64,000 nucleotides of DNA from Nautilus pompilius (Eukaryota > Mollusca > Cephalopoda > Nautilida > Nautilidae), in contig JACATO010000308.1 in NCBI GenBank assembly GCA_018389105.1, positions 310,001-374,000 of the forward strand, read 5' to 3'. Below are positions 1-10,959 of the stretch, in pieces. Numbering within the stretch: position 1 is the stretch's first letter; each line of letters opens with the position of its first letter. The position numbers were made by a program, and so were the translations under genes. The notes under the pieces are model-generated. The model worked only from the letters and a program-made list of their open reading frames with translations, searched no databases and was not told where the DNA came from.

Positions 1-13
1 CCAGTATTTGCAC
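1..13 (-). pseudogene. Left-edge fragment of a third SDR copy (start of exon 2)
   Basis: Read on the minus strand, bases 14-16 are the acceptor AG context and bases 13 to 1 begin with the same codons as exon 2 of the intact SDR gene (G-A-N-T-G). The same acceptor flank is found at 3195-3210 (plus) and 16985-17000 (minus). This implies a further SDR copy extending left out of the window. Whether it is functional cannot be seen. The sequence upstream of it (14-1579) contains nothing resembling the membrane-anchor exon 1 of the intact gene, so it is probably also defective or uses another first exon. Confidence 0.75.
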
Positions 14-973
14 CTGTAAAACATAATTACATTCAGAAACACCTCCTTGATAAAGCAGTTACAGAAAGATGGGATAGATTATTTTAACTTCTTAATGTTC
101 ATTTTTAAATGGTTTTTGTATTTTTTAAATTGCTTTCCCATAATAAAAATTTATTTCATATATGAAAAATTAACAAGAACATTCTTTAACTTAATAAATA
201 AAAACATATGAACCAATGCACACTTTGTTTGAAATGATTTAAAGGAAAATATGCAAAGACACAACTATGAAGTAAGACACGAGTCAGCTATCCACTGCTA
301 GTAGTTTGATGTGAAAAATTAACATTCACACGAAAATAAGATGCTCTAGATTAGTGGGGGATTTTCAGACATAAGATTAACTACTGTGCCTATTCTGGTG
401 ATCTTCTCAAGGTTTACAGTAGGAAAAATTGAAAAGCACAATTATAGAAACTGTGACCCAGATGGTAATTACAGTCCACTACGCACATGCTGAATATTGT
501 AAGAAGTTATCGTTTTACTTAAGGTGTTCAATCATCTCAGAATAACCAGTCTTTTGACAGATCTGGTTGCTGGCATGTGTTTACAAATAAAATAAAAAAA
601 AGTATCTTTACCTTTATACACAAGTTATGTACTGTTTTTGAAACATGAACGTTTATGTCAAATAAATATTCACCAAAATTTTAAGATTTGTTTAAATTTG
701 ATTATAATTTATAAATAATTACCAGATGTGCACTTTGATTAATCACACGTATGTAAATAATTTCTCTTGCACAGGAGGTATAAGAGAAGTGAGTTCAGTC
801 GGGTTTATTTACTCCAACATAAAAATCAAGATGCACGCTGCTGGTGTGAGAGAGAACGGGGAATAGCTCTAAAAATCATAATGAGTGCATGGTTAGGGTT
901 AGTCACATCACCAATACACAGTATCACTGTGAAGTTTAGAGAAACTAAATGTGTAATTAAGGACGTCTAGACA

Positions 974-1270
974 ATGTCAACCCAAACAGAGAGAATGAAA
1001 GCAGAAGCTAAACTGCTACACGTTGCAAATGAGGTGGAAAACGAGTCGAACAGTCAGGAGATAGAAAGCATGGAAAAGAAGTCAGGAAGTAGCCATTTGT
1101 CAGAGAGAAGAATAGAAAACAACAGCATCAAGGTCCAGAAGAGCACCATCTCAACCAAGAATTCGGAGATCATAATGTGTAGACTGATGAAAGTAGAAAT
1201 AAGCTTCCTTCCCTCTTCAAGTGCTATGTTATATAACTTGGGAGCTTGTGGCACCTGGAGAAGAATTTGA
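974..1270 (+). other. 98-codon open frame in the palindrome arm, function unknown
   Basis: An ATG-started frame of 98 codons, rich in Ser, Glu and Lys. It is mirrored on the opposite strand at 1941-2237 with two amino acid differences (Gly/Arg and Leu/Phe). I recognise no domain. It lies in what corresponds to upstream or intron 1 sequence of an SDR copy. Conservation between arms is explained by the palindrome itself, so it is not evidence of coding. Chance, or a relic of an unidentified transposon, are both possible. Confidence 0.15.
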
Positions 1271-1505
1271 TGTGAAGTCTGTAGTGTTGTTCACTTCTGA
1301 GAGAGAGAGAGAGAGAGAGGTAATCAAAAGGCTCTGTTCTGGGGGATGTATTATCTCAGAAAAGTTGGCCAGCTCGTGTAAACATTGGAAATACTAGACA
1401 GGTATATTGTACAGGGACATACTATGCAGAAAAATGGTACCATTAGTGAGGAAAATGTTGGGACGTGTTTAATTATTTTCAGCAGGACAACGATTACAGG
1501 TAAAC

Positions 1506-1579
1506 TTTCAACGCGTTAAATTTCTCATTTTATTATTAATCTTTCATAGAAACGTATTCTAAATTATGTAGATAGATGA
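1506..1579 (+). repeat. 74-bp perfect direct repeat, copy 1
   Basis: A 74-base segment starting TTTCAACGCG is identical, by eye, to 23689-23762, in the same orientation 22 kb away. It begins inside the end of the palindrome arm and fills the first part of the spacer. It places the left palindrome as collinear with the upstream flank of the intact SDR gene. Confidence 0.9.
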
Positions 1580-1706
1580 CAATATTCAGTAACAGTTTTC
1601 AACTTACTTAACGTTTCTCTGGTTCATTCTTTGTTTCCTATCATCCCGCTGAGTTTAGGGCCAGAGACTTCCCAGGCCATTTCAGCACCTTTATCTTTTA
1701 AAAATA
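1513..1706. other. Spacer of the 1.5 kb palindrome
   Basis: About 194 bases of single-copy sequence separate the arms. The first 67 bases belong to the 74-bp direct repeat. The remaining bases match nothing else I could find in the window. The arm ends are the inverted octamers CTTTCAAC and GTTGAAAG. A short-spacer palindrome of this size is expected to be unstable and easily misassembled. Confidence 0.8.
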
Positions 1707-3210
1707 GTTGAAAGTTTACCTGTAATCGTTGTCCTGCTGAAAATAATTAAACACGTCCCAACATTTTCCTCACTAATGGTACCATTTTTCTGCATAGTAT
1801 GTCCCTGTACAATATACCTGTCTAGTATTTCCAATGTTTACACGAGCTGGCCAACTTTTCTGAGATAATACATCCCCCAGAACAGAGCCTTTTGATTACC
1901 TCTCTCTCTCTCAGAAGTGAACAACACTACAGACTTCACATCAAATTCTTCTCCAGGTGCCACAAGCTCCAAAGTTATATAACATAGCACTTGAAGAGGG
2001 AAGGAAGCTTATTTCTACTTTCATCAGTCTACACATTATGATCTCCGAATTCTTGGTTGAGATGGTGCTCTTCTGGACCTTGATGCTGTTGTTTTCTATT
2101 CTTCTCTCTGACAAATGGCTACTTCTTGACTTCTTTTCCATGCTTTCTATCTCCTGACTGTTCGACTCGTTTTCCACCTCATTTGCAACGTGTAGCAGTT
2201 TAGCTTCTGCTTTCATTCTCTCTGTTTGGGTTGACATTGTCTAGACGTCCTTAATTACACATTTAGTTTCTCTAAACTTCACAGTGATACTGTGTATTGG
2301 TGATGTGACTAACCCTAACCATGCACTCATTATGATTTTTAGAGCTATTCCCCGTTCTCTCTCACACCAGCAGCGTGCATCTTGATTTTTATGTTGGAGT
2401 AAATAAACCCGACTGAACTCACTTCTCTTATACCTCCTGTGCAAGAGAAATTATTTACATACGTGTGATTAATCAAAGTGCACATCTGGTAATTATTTAT
2501 AAATTATAATCAAATTTAAACAAATCTTAAAATTTTGGTGAATATTTATTTGACATAAACGTTCATGTTTCAAAAACAGTACATAACTTGTGTATAAAGG
2601 TAAAGATACTTTTTTTTATTTTATTTGTAAACACATGCCAGCAACCAGATCTGTCAAAAGACTGGTTATTCTGAGATGATTGAACACCTTAAGTAAAACG
2701 ATAACTTCTTACAATATTCAGCATGTGCGTAGTGGACTGTAATTACCATCTGGGTCACAGTTTCTATAATTGTGCTTTTCAATTTTTCCTACTGTAAACC
2801 TTGAGAAGATCACCAGAATAGGCACAGTAGTTAATCTTATGTCTGAAAATCCCCCACTAATCTAGAGCATCTTATTTTCGTGTGAATGTTAATTTTTCAC
2901 ATCAAACTACTAGCAGTGGATAGCTGACTCGTGTCTTACTTCATAGTTGTGTCTTTGCATATTTTCCTTTAAATCATTTCAAACAAAGTGTGCATTGGTT
3001 CATATGTTTTTATTTATTAAGTTAAAGAATGTTCTTGTTAATTTTTCATATATGAAATAAATTTTTATTATGGGAAAGCAATTTAAAAAATACAAAAACC
3101 ATTTAAAAATGAACATTAAAAAGTTAAAATAATCTATCCCATCTTTCTGAAACTGCTTTATCAAGGAGGTGTTTCTGAATGTAATTATGTTTTACAGGTG
3201 CAAATACTGG
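1707..3210. repeat. Right arm of the 1.5 kb palindrome
   Basis: Reverse complement of 1-1512. It leads directly into exon 2 of the plus-strand SDR pseudogene at 3198, so it occupies the position of that copy's intron 1 and upstream region. No exon 1 with a membrane anchor and the SDR start motif is present in it. Confidence 0.9.
1941..2237 (-). other. Mirror copy of the 98-codon open frame
   Basis: Minus-strand counterpart of 974-1270 with two amino acid differences. Same caveats: no recognisable domain, and its presence is explained by the palindrome. Confidence 0.15.
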
Positions 3211-6200
3211 TATAGGACGTGAAACTGCATTGGATTTGGCGAGCCGTGGTGCCAGGGTAATACTGGCCTGTCGCAATCTCTCAAAAGCAGAGGCAGCAGC
3301 CAGTGACATTCAAGGTAATAATTTCCTTTTGTTTTTGTTCATTTTTTTGAAATTTTCTCTGATAATAGAGTTCTTCTTACAAAGAAAGAAAAACTGGTAT
3401 TTGCCTCTACCAAGAGGTAAGCCATCATGCATAGGTTTTTCCTTAGATTTTTGAAAATTCATAATTAACTTATGTGATCACGTAGTCCACGCTTGGTCCT
3501 GTACATTAGCACTATTTGTTTAGACAATAAATAAGAACCAAAATGTGTGGTTTTGATAGTGGGAGAAGTCCTACTTCTTAAAATTTTATACTTGGCACAT
3601 GTCCATTAAGGGGTCCCTTGGAGATAAAAAAAACACAAGGTTTTACACGATTAGCTGTGTTTGATGTGTGCTTGATTCATAGGTGGATGTTCATTTTCTG
3701 CAATGGAAAAAGTATGGATTCAGTGATGCTGCCATGTCTATTTCTATTTTCTAGTATGTTTTCCAGAATATGGCAGAGGGAATTTCTCATATTTCTGTCC
3801 TCTTTAGCATTCTTTATCCAAATGACTTGAAATTAGTAATGTATTCTTAACATGGCCTTTTAACTAAATGACAAAGGAACATTTTGTTATCTTTATAAGT
3901 TTTTCAAGTTTTGGGAGAATATTATCAAATTTTGTAATTTGAAGAATGCCAAATATGAAGAGAATGATTTAAAACGAAGCAAAAACAAAATGTGTCATCA
4001 TCGAATTCAAACATGTACATACTGTACTGTTGAATAGCTAGAAAAACTGGGCTTGGTTGCTTTCACATACATATATGTATATCAATCACTGAGCTCCTCT
4101 CATACCTTGGATTGAATATGAAATATAATGCAGATGGTTTCTTCAGTGTTAGTCTTCCGAAAATGCCTTCTCCATTCTTGTGTTGATGGTTGTCATTTAA
4201 ATAAACTGAGAAAACTGTTAAATGCTCATATAATTTAGGTCCTGGATAACGTTAATTTTTTTGTTTAGTTATCTGGAATTGGCTAGCGTTAAGTTTTAGA
4301 GTAGTTATCTCCCTTACATAGGTTTTAGTGCATGCTGAAGTTTTGTGTAGGGTTATCACTCACTGACTTCTGTTTTAATTAGGTTAGTTATCTACCTTTC
4401 CTGTGGTTATGAAGTATCTACTGGCTCATACGTTATGAGTCCCATGTGATGTCTGCATTCACAGCAGTAAACACTAGCCACAGTGTCAAAACTAATAGGG
4501 AAGGTATAGTAGCTCTGATCATTCTGGGTGAAATTTTAATGTTACAGTGCAAAGTACTGTGCTTACTCAAAAGTAAACTTCCTGGTTGAAGATAGACAGA
4601 CAGCATACACAGCCAATACGCAGTTGGAATCAAAAGCCGTTGCAAATATTTTGGATTATTTACAATGGTTCTGTAATTAGAAGAATAACCATTATTGTGT
4701 ATGGGTCCAGTCAGTATTGAGCTTATCCGGTTTGTCTTAACCTTGGAGACGTGTGACAATTAATTTTATACAGTAGTACAATGACAATGTCTGCATTCTT
4801 TGCATAAAACTGCCATGCCTTTTTTCCAAGATTTCGTTAGGATGTAAATACTATTTATGGATAGCAACAAGACTGTGTGAAATGATCATGGAAAGAAGGT
4901 TTGACTTAGTTAAAGAGACAATAGTGTTAAGCAATTTATTTGATATTTAATTATTTCTCAATTTTTTAAGGTTTTGTACAAGTCATAGACAGTTTCTTGC
5001 TCTCTTTCTGCTAAGTCTTTGTTATAGTAACATCAAAACAGGTAGATTACTATATAATAACACTTTTGCATGTGAATAATCTCTAGAATTTTTTTGTATT
5101 ATTTGTAGCCAAGACAGAGAATAAGAATGTGGTGGTTATGCATCTTGATCTGTCTGACTTGGAGACTGTGAAGACTTTTGCTGAGCAGATAAACAAGAAT
5201 GAAAGACAAGTAAACATCCTCATCAACAACGCTGGTGAATTGAGGCATTTACTTCAATAGTGCTTAAGTTGGTTAGAAACAATCATTGGCATCTGTTTTA
5301 AACTATTATGCTCAGGAAAGTTATTACTGAGTGTATATTTTTCTGCACTTTTTCCCATCCTTCTAAGACAGCCAGTGACAGGAGACTAGTCAATGTTTGT
5401 GATTGTTGTTTGATTGTTAAAATTAATAGTAAATAGTGGCATATGTTGTAATTTTGGCTCTTAGATTTAGAATATTTCATTCTTTTGGCCACACTTTTTA
5501 TGTCAAAGTTACTATGAGCTATTGAGGAAAATAGGCTGCTACAAAAATTCTATTCTTTTGTATTATTATTTTATGTTTGTTTATTCCTGAAAAAAAATTT
5601 ATGCAAATCAAACCTATAATCTTGTATTATTATACTTTCAACTCAGAAAGTTATTTTATGGATTATCTTTTTTTAGATCATCATGTAGATTATCTTAATT
5701 TACAAAAAGAATGAAAAGCATTTTGCAATTTTGTTTCAATTTTCTAGCTTTCTTTTAGGAATTGTTTTGCCTTCAAGTAACTGCACAGCACAAGGCTATG
5801 AACAGATCTTTGGAACAAATCATTTGGGGCACTTCTTGCTTACTCACTTACTATTGGATCTGTTGAAAGCCTCTGCTCCCAGTCGAATCATCAATATTGC
5901 ATCACTGATGCACCGATATGCACCACCTGATGTAGACTTCAATAAACTGAAAATGAACATTTTATAAAGTAAAAAAAAATTTTAATTAGAAAAATTAATT
6001 AATCTAGACAAATGATAGGTAAATTTATTTATTAGTGAATACAATTGGATAACCATGAAGCTGTGCTGGAATATTCTTTTGTTTTAGAATGACTTGGCAT
6101 TATTAAATATTGAGGTCAGTGGTGGACTGGCCCACCAGGATACTGGGAAATTTCCCAGTGGGCCCCCATCACTTTGGAAATAATGGAAAAAAGAAAAATA

Positions 6201-6797
6201 TTGCATAGATTCTGAGAAGATTTTATTTGCTTAAAACCTTTACTTTTATTTGATTCCTTTGACTATGTTTAGGGAATGAGTGGGCCCTTTTACAAGTTTT
6301 CCGGGTAGAAATTTTAGACCAAGTCCACCACTGATTGAGGTCATTTGCCAGTGAGAAGTTTTAAAAAACCTAAATGACAGCCTTGCATTCTTAAATTAAT
6401 AGCACTGGCAAACGGCACTAACTGGTTAAATTACTAGACTTTTCATACCTTTCATATTACAAAGTCATTTTATTAAACCAGATACTGTGTCTGTCCTGGT
6501 AGCAAGTTTCTTGTAAGCTTTCTCTACAGTTCAGTTTTCAGCTTAAGTCCTTGTTGGTATCACTTGTGAACTTTTAAGCAAATTTTTTTCAGATGCTTTG
6601 GTCGCTCTGCTAAGCAGGGAGCACTAACAACTATATACACAGCAGTGGATGAGAGCCTTACAAATGTTTCTGGGCAATATTTTGATAATGTCCAACTAGC
6701 TTCTGACCAACTTTCAAAATTGGCAAAGGATGAGCAGTTGGCAAATGAGCTGTGGAAATACAGTTTAAAGGCATGTGAAAAATATATTTCCAAATAA
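3198..6797 (+). pseudogene. Truncated retinol-dehydrogenase-like SDR pseudogene (mirror copy)
   Basis: Exons recognisable on the plus strand are exon 2 at 3198-3314 (GANTGIG start), exon 3 at 5109-5234 (ending in the LINNAG region), truncated exon 4 from 5759 to about 5946, and exon 6 at 6593-6797 with a TAA stop. Acceptors and donors of exons 2 and 3 are intact and the reading frame is as in the intact minus-strand gene. The deletion removes the end of exon 4 with the catalytic YAVSK, its donor, and all of exon 5 with HPG. Exon 4 now reads into a stop eight codons after the break. Exon 1 (anchor and first half of the Rossmann motif) is absent upstream. Joining exon 3 to exon 6 would be out of phase. 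No active enzyme can be made. The few differences from the intact copy show that the duplication or a conversion is recent. Confidence 0.9.
6117..6333. mobile_element. hAT-type MITE, left-arm copy
   Basis: A 217-bp element with inverted ends CAGTGGTGGACT and AGTCCACCACTG is flanked by a perfect 8-bp target duplication, ATTGAGGT (6109-6116 and 6334-6341). Inverted termini beginning CAG plus an 8-bp duplication identify a non-autonomous hAT element. It has no coding capacity. The same insertion with the same duplication is present in the other arm (11219-11435), so it inserted before the inverted duplication. Confidence 0.9.
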
Positions 6798-7107
6798 TGT
6801 TAATGGGCAAACTCACTGATGACACAGTTCGATGATTGGTGTCTTCAACCTTCTGAATTTTGGGCGATATCAGAGCCATAATTTGTATATGCAAATTATT
6901 TTCCTTGTGCTGAATGATAAGCATTAATACCAATTATATTTTAAGTATTTTACAATAATTAACAATAATAATGTTATTTTATAGAAGATAATGCATTTTG
7001 TTTGTAAGTCAGCTGTTTTGCAACACATGGAAAACTAAAGTTTGATCCACCTGTAAATCAGATGATTTATTAAAAGTCTACATTTACTGGAGTTCATTTG
7101 TATTTGA

Positions 7108-10100
7108 GAGTTAATTGGAAGGCAACATTCAATTGCAAACCATCTCTAAAGTGCTCCAATTTTCTGGTAAATGTATTTAAGGTAGGCTATAGAAGACTGG
7201 GAATGATTAGCAAGCCTCAGTAGACTTCATAGGTAGATATTTGTGATATTATTTTTAAGGTGTTATTTTTACCAAAGCTTTTGCATGATTCATAGTCAGT
7301 ATCTGGAATTTGTTTAGCTGTGAACAGGTTTGGTTCTCTATCCACTGTATTAGTTTAAACTCTTTTGGTGAGTCAGAGAAATCATTAGCCAATTATGTTT
7401 TCTTATGATCAAATCCTAAATCAGGTAACCCTAACACTGACTGTAAGAGGAAACTGAAAAAAGGGGTCCACATGTCTGCAGAATCTAACACTTAGGTTCA
7501 CCCAGTGTTAAGGTCAGAAATATTTGAATATCCTTCTTAACTGACAGGAAAGTTTAAATATCCCTTAGCGTAACATAATTATTAAGCAGATACTTTAAAC
7601 GCATGATAAGCTAATGCATTAGTCAAATGATGACATTCAAAATCATAGTAACCAACAGAATCAAGACTTCAAGACTGGCTAACCATCCAAAATGGTGTTC
7701 TACCCCTATTACAGGTGCTGGTGATGGTGGCAATGATAGTAGCAGAGGTAAGGGTGAAGTCACAAAGGTTCAGGCTGAGAAATCATGCGGTTGCACAATA
7801 GAGTTGTGGAATCTGCTAAGCATCCAGCATAAATTAGAATTATTGCAAAAATTAACAGATACCTGCCTATAATGCATACAACTGCAATGCTTTATTATGT
7901 AGCATATTGTTTTTTAATATACAGTACAATTGTTTTTTAGTGTACAATACCCGTGTTTATTAAACATTATTGGAAGATGAATTATGCTTTGTAACAACCT
8001 AATTGTCTACTAACCAGTAATACTGGTTATCCATAACACCTTTTGGTTCTCAATTATTCCAGATAAGAGGTTCTTCTGTATTTTAAGATTTTTTCTACTT
8101 CAGTCAGATAGCTCAGATAAGTTGAAATTTTTGTATTATTTTTGCAAATGGAAGACATAAAAAGTAAATGTAAAACAAATTTTTGATAGAATTTTTTTAA
8201 GAGAAATGTTAAACTAAATATCTTTTTAAAATGTTAAATAAATTCAGTGGATAAAAATGTAAAAAATTTTAAGTCCATTTGTTGTTTCAGTTTTGATTTA
8301 AATAGCGTCATGATGTCATCTTGCAGCCTTCTCCACCAAGATGCTATAATTTACGATTTTCGTTAATTCAGGAAAATTGTAATATTTTGAATATGGATAT
8401 TGAGTACTTTGTGGAAGAGCACAATTAGCATCAGATGTATTTTTTATTTTGTTTTTTCTCATAGCATAAAATGGTAGCTTTACTCTGAACCCAACCAACC
8501 ATAGCAGCCTTATCTAATCTATATTGCCTGACTACTGACAGGTAACCAAATCAACTTCCTGAAATACGACTATGGCAAACATGGATAAAATTACACAGAT
8601 GTAATAACTTAATAACTTCTCTTCCTAAATTTGAGACAATTGATGTTAAAAATATAATATTAATATTATTATAAACTCCAAAACACACATAATTACCAAA
8701 ACTTTCAACCAAAAGTATTTGCTCTTGTTTGCAAGAAAAGTATTTTTTTATTTTCAAATTAGTGGCAGACTTTTCTTAAAATTTACTCTCTCTTTAATTT
8801 TAGACACGAGCACTGCCAACCACAAATGTGGATGCACCTATCAAGTATCCCAGGAGGATATTCTGATGGGAAAACTACTGTGACCAAAGTTCCAACATAA
8901 ACTTATTGTAACTTGTTTTGTCCAGTACATATTTTCTAGTACAGGTTGAGAATCCATTATCCAAAATCCTTGGGGTTACAACTGCATATGGATACATATA
9001 GATAGCCTACAGGTATTTTTATGCAATATTTTAAAATCATTTTGTGCATGAAACCGTAAGAAAAAGATGTACATTTAGCCATCAGAAAGGTAAGCTATCA
9101 GTACGGTAGTGGGTATTTGCAGGCCTTTTCGACATTTTCAAAGTATGTTCACACCAACAACAAAGCACAGCATGTTGGGACCCACGCGTCACCTAGGAAC
9201 CTTCTGGAATTTTCCACTGACGGTGCTCCAAAATTATTTTGGATTTTGGAACTTTTTGGTTTTCAGAATTTCGGATAAGGGATTCTCGACCTATAGTCAC
9301 TTGCAGCTATACATGTAACTTTGTGCACTAGTAAACTGAATATATATATGAGATACACACACACAAACTACTATTGATGCACAAAGTAAGTAATGTTAAA
9401 AAATCAGCACTTTAACCTGCCCATGAAATATTCTTGGTCCAGAAGCTTGTAGAGGAAAATTACATGCCACCAAATACACCCAAAGTTAAGACTAACTTAA
9501 CCACAATGTCACCATAAAATAAAATCAACCAAGGAAAGCCAGTTTTTTTCAATCCTGAATTAGTGAACTAAATCAAATGTGGATCAAGGATTTTGCAATC
9601 TGCTGGGCCTACAGTTCTAACTGAAGTCTTTTTTTGTGTTATTTTGTTTTCAAGTTGATAGATCGTTGTGTTGATCTCTCAGCAAAAAAAATTCCCATTT
9701 TCTTCAGATAATAGATGGTCATCGGCCACAGAGTCAGTTTTTAAATTATGAATTTTAAAAGGTTATATTTCTTCTCGTATGAATCTCATCAGTTTGGTTT
9801 TTATCAGATTTTCTCTTTTTTTAAAAAAATCAGTTATATGAATGTTTGTTGGCACAAAATTATTAAACTTATTTTTCTTGACTTAACATCTATTGAGCCA
9901 GAAAGTCACAAAATTAAAAAGTTTGAGGATTTTCCATTCACTTTATTAGTAGTAATTATCATATTGTGAGAATTTGTTTTGTGTAGATCTTTTTCAGTGG
10001 TTTATTTTGAAGCATGGCCTTGTCTTGAAGTTTTGATTTGTTGGTTGCTTAGTTTTTGAATGTCATCATCTAACCAATGTATTACATCACTGTGCTTCCA

Positions 10101-10445
10101 GACCCAAGTGTATCCTCTAAATAATGTGACTTTATAGGATGCTTAAACATTTACATCACTTAATAAGGTTTCAAATTAGTGTTCACCATTTTAGTTTTAT
10201 TGTCAAACATTCAAAATCATTGGAGCATATTTTCCAGTTGACTTCGTTATCATATGATCAGCTAAAAAAATTCAACAGTCAGAATTCCTGTCATGCAAAA
10301 GCTGTGGTAAAAGATTCTGTTTAAATTAATATTATAAATAACTCACAGTGAACTCTACAATAGCTTTTTAATATTGCACAGAAGCTTTTCCCTATAGCCA
10401 GCAGTATAACTGTATCTAACACTAAGCTGTGATGAGATAAATCCC
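7108..10445. other. Spacer of the large palindrome; no gene recognised
   Basis: This 3.3 kb region is not repeated in the window. It holds the Tigger-like MITE (8942-9293). Splice-like islands with no recognisable protein lie at 7712-7748 (acceptor then donor around a Gly-rich 36-mer) and near 8802-8865 (acceptor-like, then an open stretch ending in TGA). Beyond these I see only AT-rich non-coding DNA. Confidence 0.6.
8942..9293. mobile_element. Tigger-like (pogo/Tc1-mariner) MITE
   Basis: A 352-bp element. The left end reads CAGGTTGAGAATCC and the right end, reverse-complemented, TAGGTCGAGAATCC. It is flanked by TA dinucleotides at 8940-8941 and 9294-9295, the Tc1/mariner target duplication. 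The repeated ATTATCCAAAATCC-type tracts near the ends, and an internal stretch with TTTTGTGCATGAAAC, resemble the Tigger MITEs I know from mammalian genomes. It has no transposase. The family assignment from memory needs a Dfam comparison. Confidence 0.75.
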
Positions 10446-10477
10446 CAAATACAACTGAACTCCAGTAAATGTAGACT

Positions 10478-10483
10478 TTTAAT
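10478..10483 (-). terminator. Candidate poly(A) signal (ATTAAA) of the SDR gene
   Basis: On the minus strand ATTAAA occurs about 270 bases after the SDR stop codon and just inside the end of the palindrome arm. It is the common variant of AATAAA. Position only; another ATTAAA lies further on near 10365. Confidence 0.25.
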
Positions 10484-10754
10484 AAATCATCTGATTTACA
10501 GGTGGATCAAACTTTAGTTTTCCATGTGTTTCAAAACAGCTGACTTACAAACAAAATGCATTATCTTCTATAAAATAACATTATTATTGTTAATTATTGT
10601 AGAATACTTAAAATATAATTGGTATTAATGCTTATCATTCAGCACAAGGAAAATAATTTGCATATACAAATTATGGCTCTGATATCGCCCAAAATTCAGA
10701 AGGTTGAAGACACCAATCATCGAACTGTGTCATCAGTGAGTTTGCCCATTAACA

Positions 10755-10959
10755 TTATTTGGAAATATATTTTTCACATGCCTTTAAACTGTATTTCCAC
10801 AGCTCATTTGCCAACTGCTCATCCTTTGCCAATTTTGAAAGTTGGTCAGAAGCTAGTTGGACATTATCAAAATATTGCCCAGAAACATTTGTAAGGCTCT
10901 CATCCACTGCTGTGTATATAGTTGTTAGTGCTCCCTGCTTAGCAGAGCGACCAAAGCAT
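10755..10959 (-). CDS. SDR exon 6: C-terminal region
   Basis: 205 bases ending in TAA. Encodes [16 protein letters not shown] and a charged C-terminus with VSGQYFDN and ELWKYS, matching the usual RDH tail in which SGKYF precedes a final helix with an L-W pair. Acceptor TTTTTTCAG. The same exon is intact at 6593-6797 in the mirror copy. Confidence 0.92.

Larger units (their letters stand above)
1..1512. repeat. Left arm of the 1.5 kb palindrome
   Basis: Bases 1-1512 are the near-perfect reverse complement of 1707-3210. Base 1 pairs with 3210 and base 1512 with 1707. The arms differ mainly by a longer GA microsatellite in the left arm (about 1300-1319, eight bases longer) and a handful of substitutions. 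The outer end includes SDR exon 2 and its acceptor, so the arms are part of a duplicated locus and not a simple foldback transposon. Bases 59-200 and about 585-725 are diverged relatives of intron 1 of the intact SDR gene (17045-17190 and about 20050-20200). Confidence 0.9.
3164..7107. repeat. Left arm of the large SDR palindrome
   Basis: This 3.9 kb segment is the reverse complement of 10446-17044 at very high identity (substitutions rare, roughly one per hundred bases by eye). One gap separates them: 2.66 kb of the right arm (about 11594-14249) is missing here between 5943 and 5950, at a short AAA-type microhomology. The match stops abruptly at 3164, about 35 bases before exon 2. Further out only diverged homology remains. 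Confidence 0.92.

Noticed and set aside
59..3163. A foldback (long inverted repeat) transposon inserted in SDR intron 1
   Set aside because: The inverted homology continues past both supposed ends into SDR exon 2, there is no target duplication, and parts align with intron 1 of the intact gene.
6560..6933. Minus-strand frames across exon 6 of the SDR pseudogene (and their mirror at 10619-10992)
   Set aside because: They are antisense shadows of exon 6; the plus-strand exon has splice sites, family similarity and the right phase.
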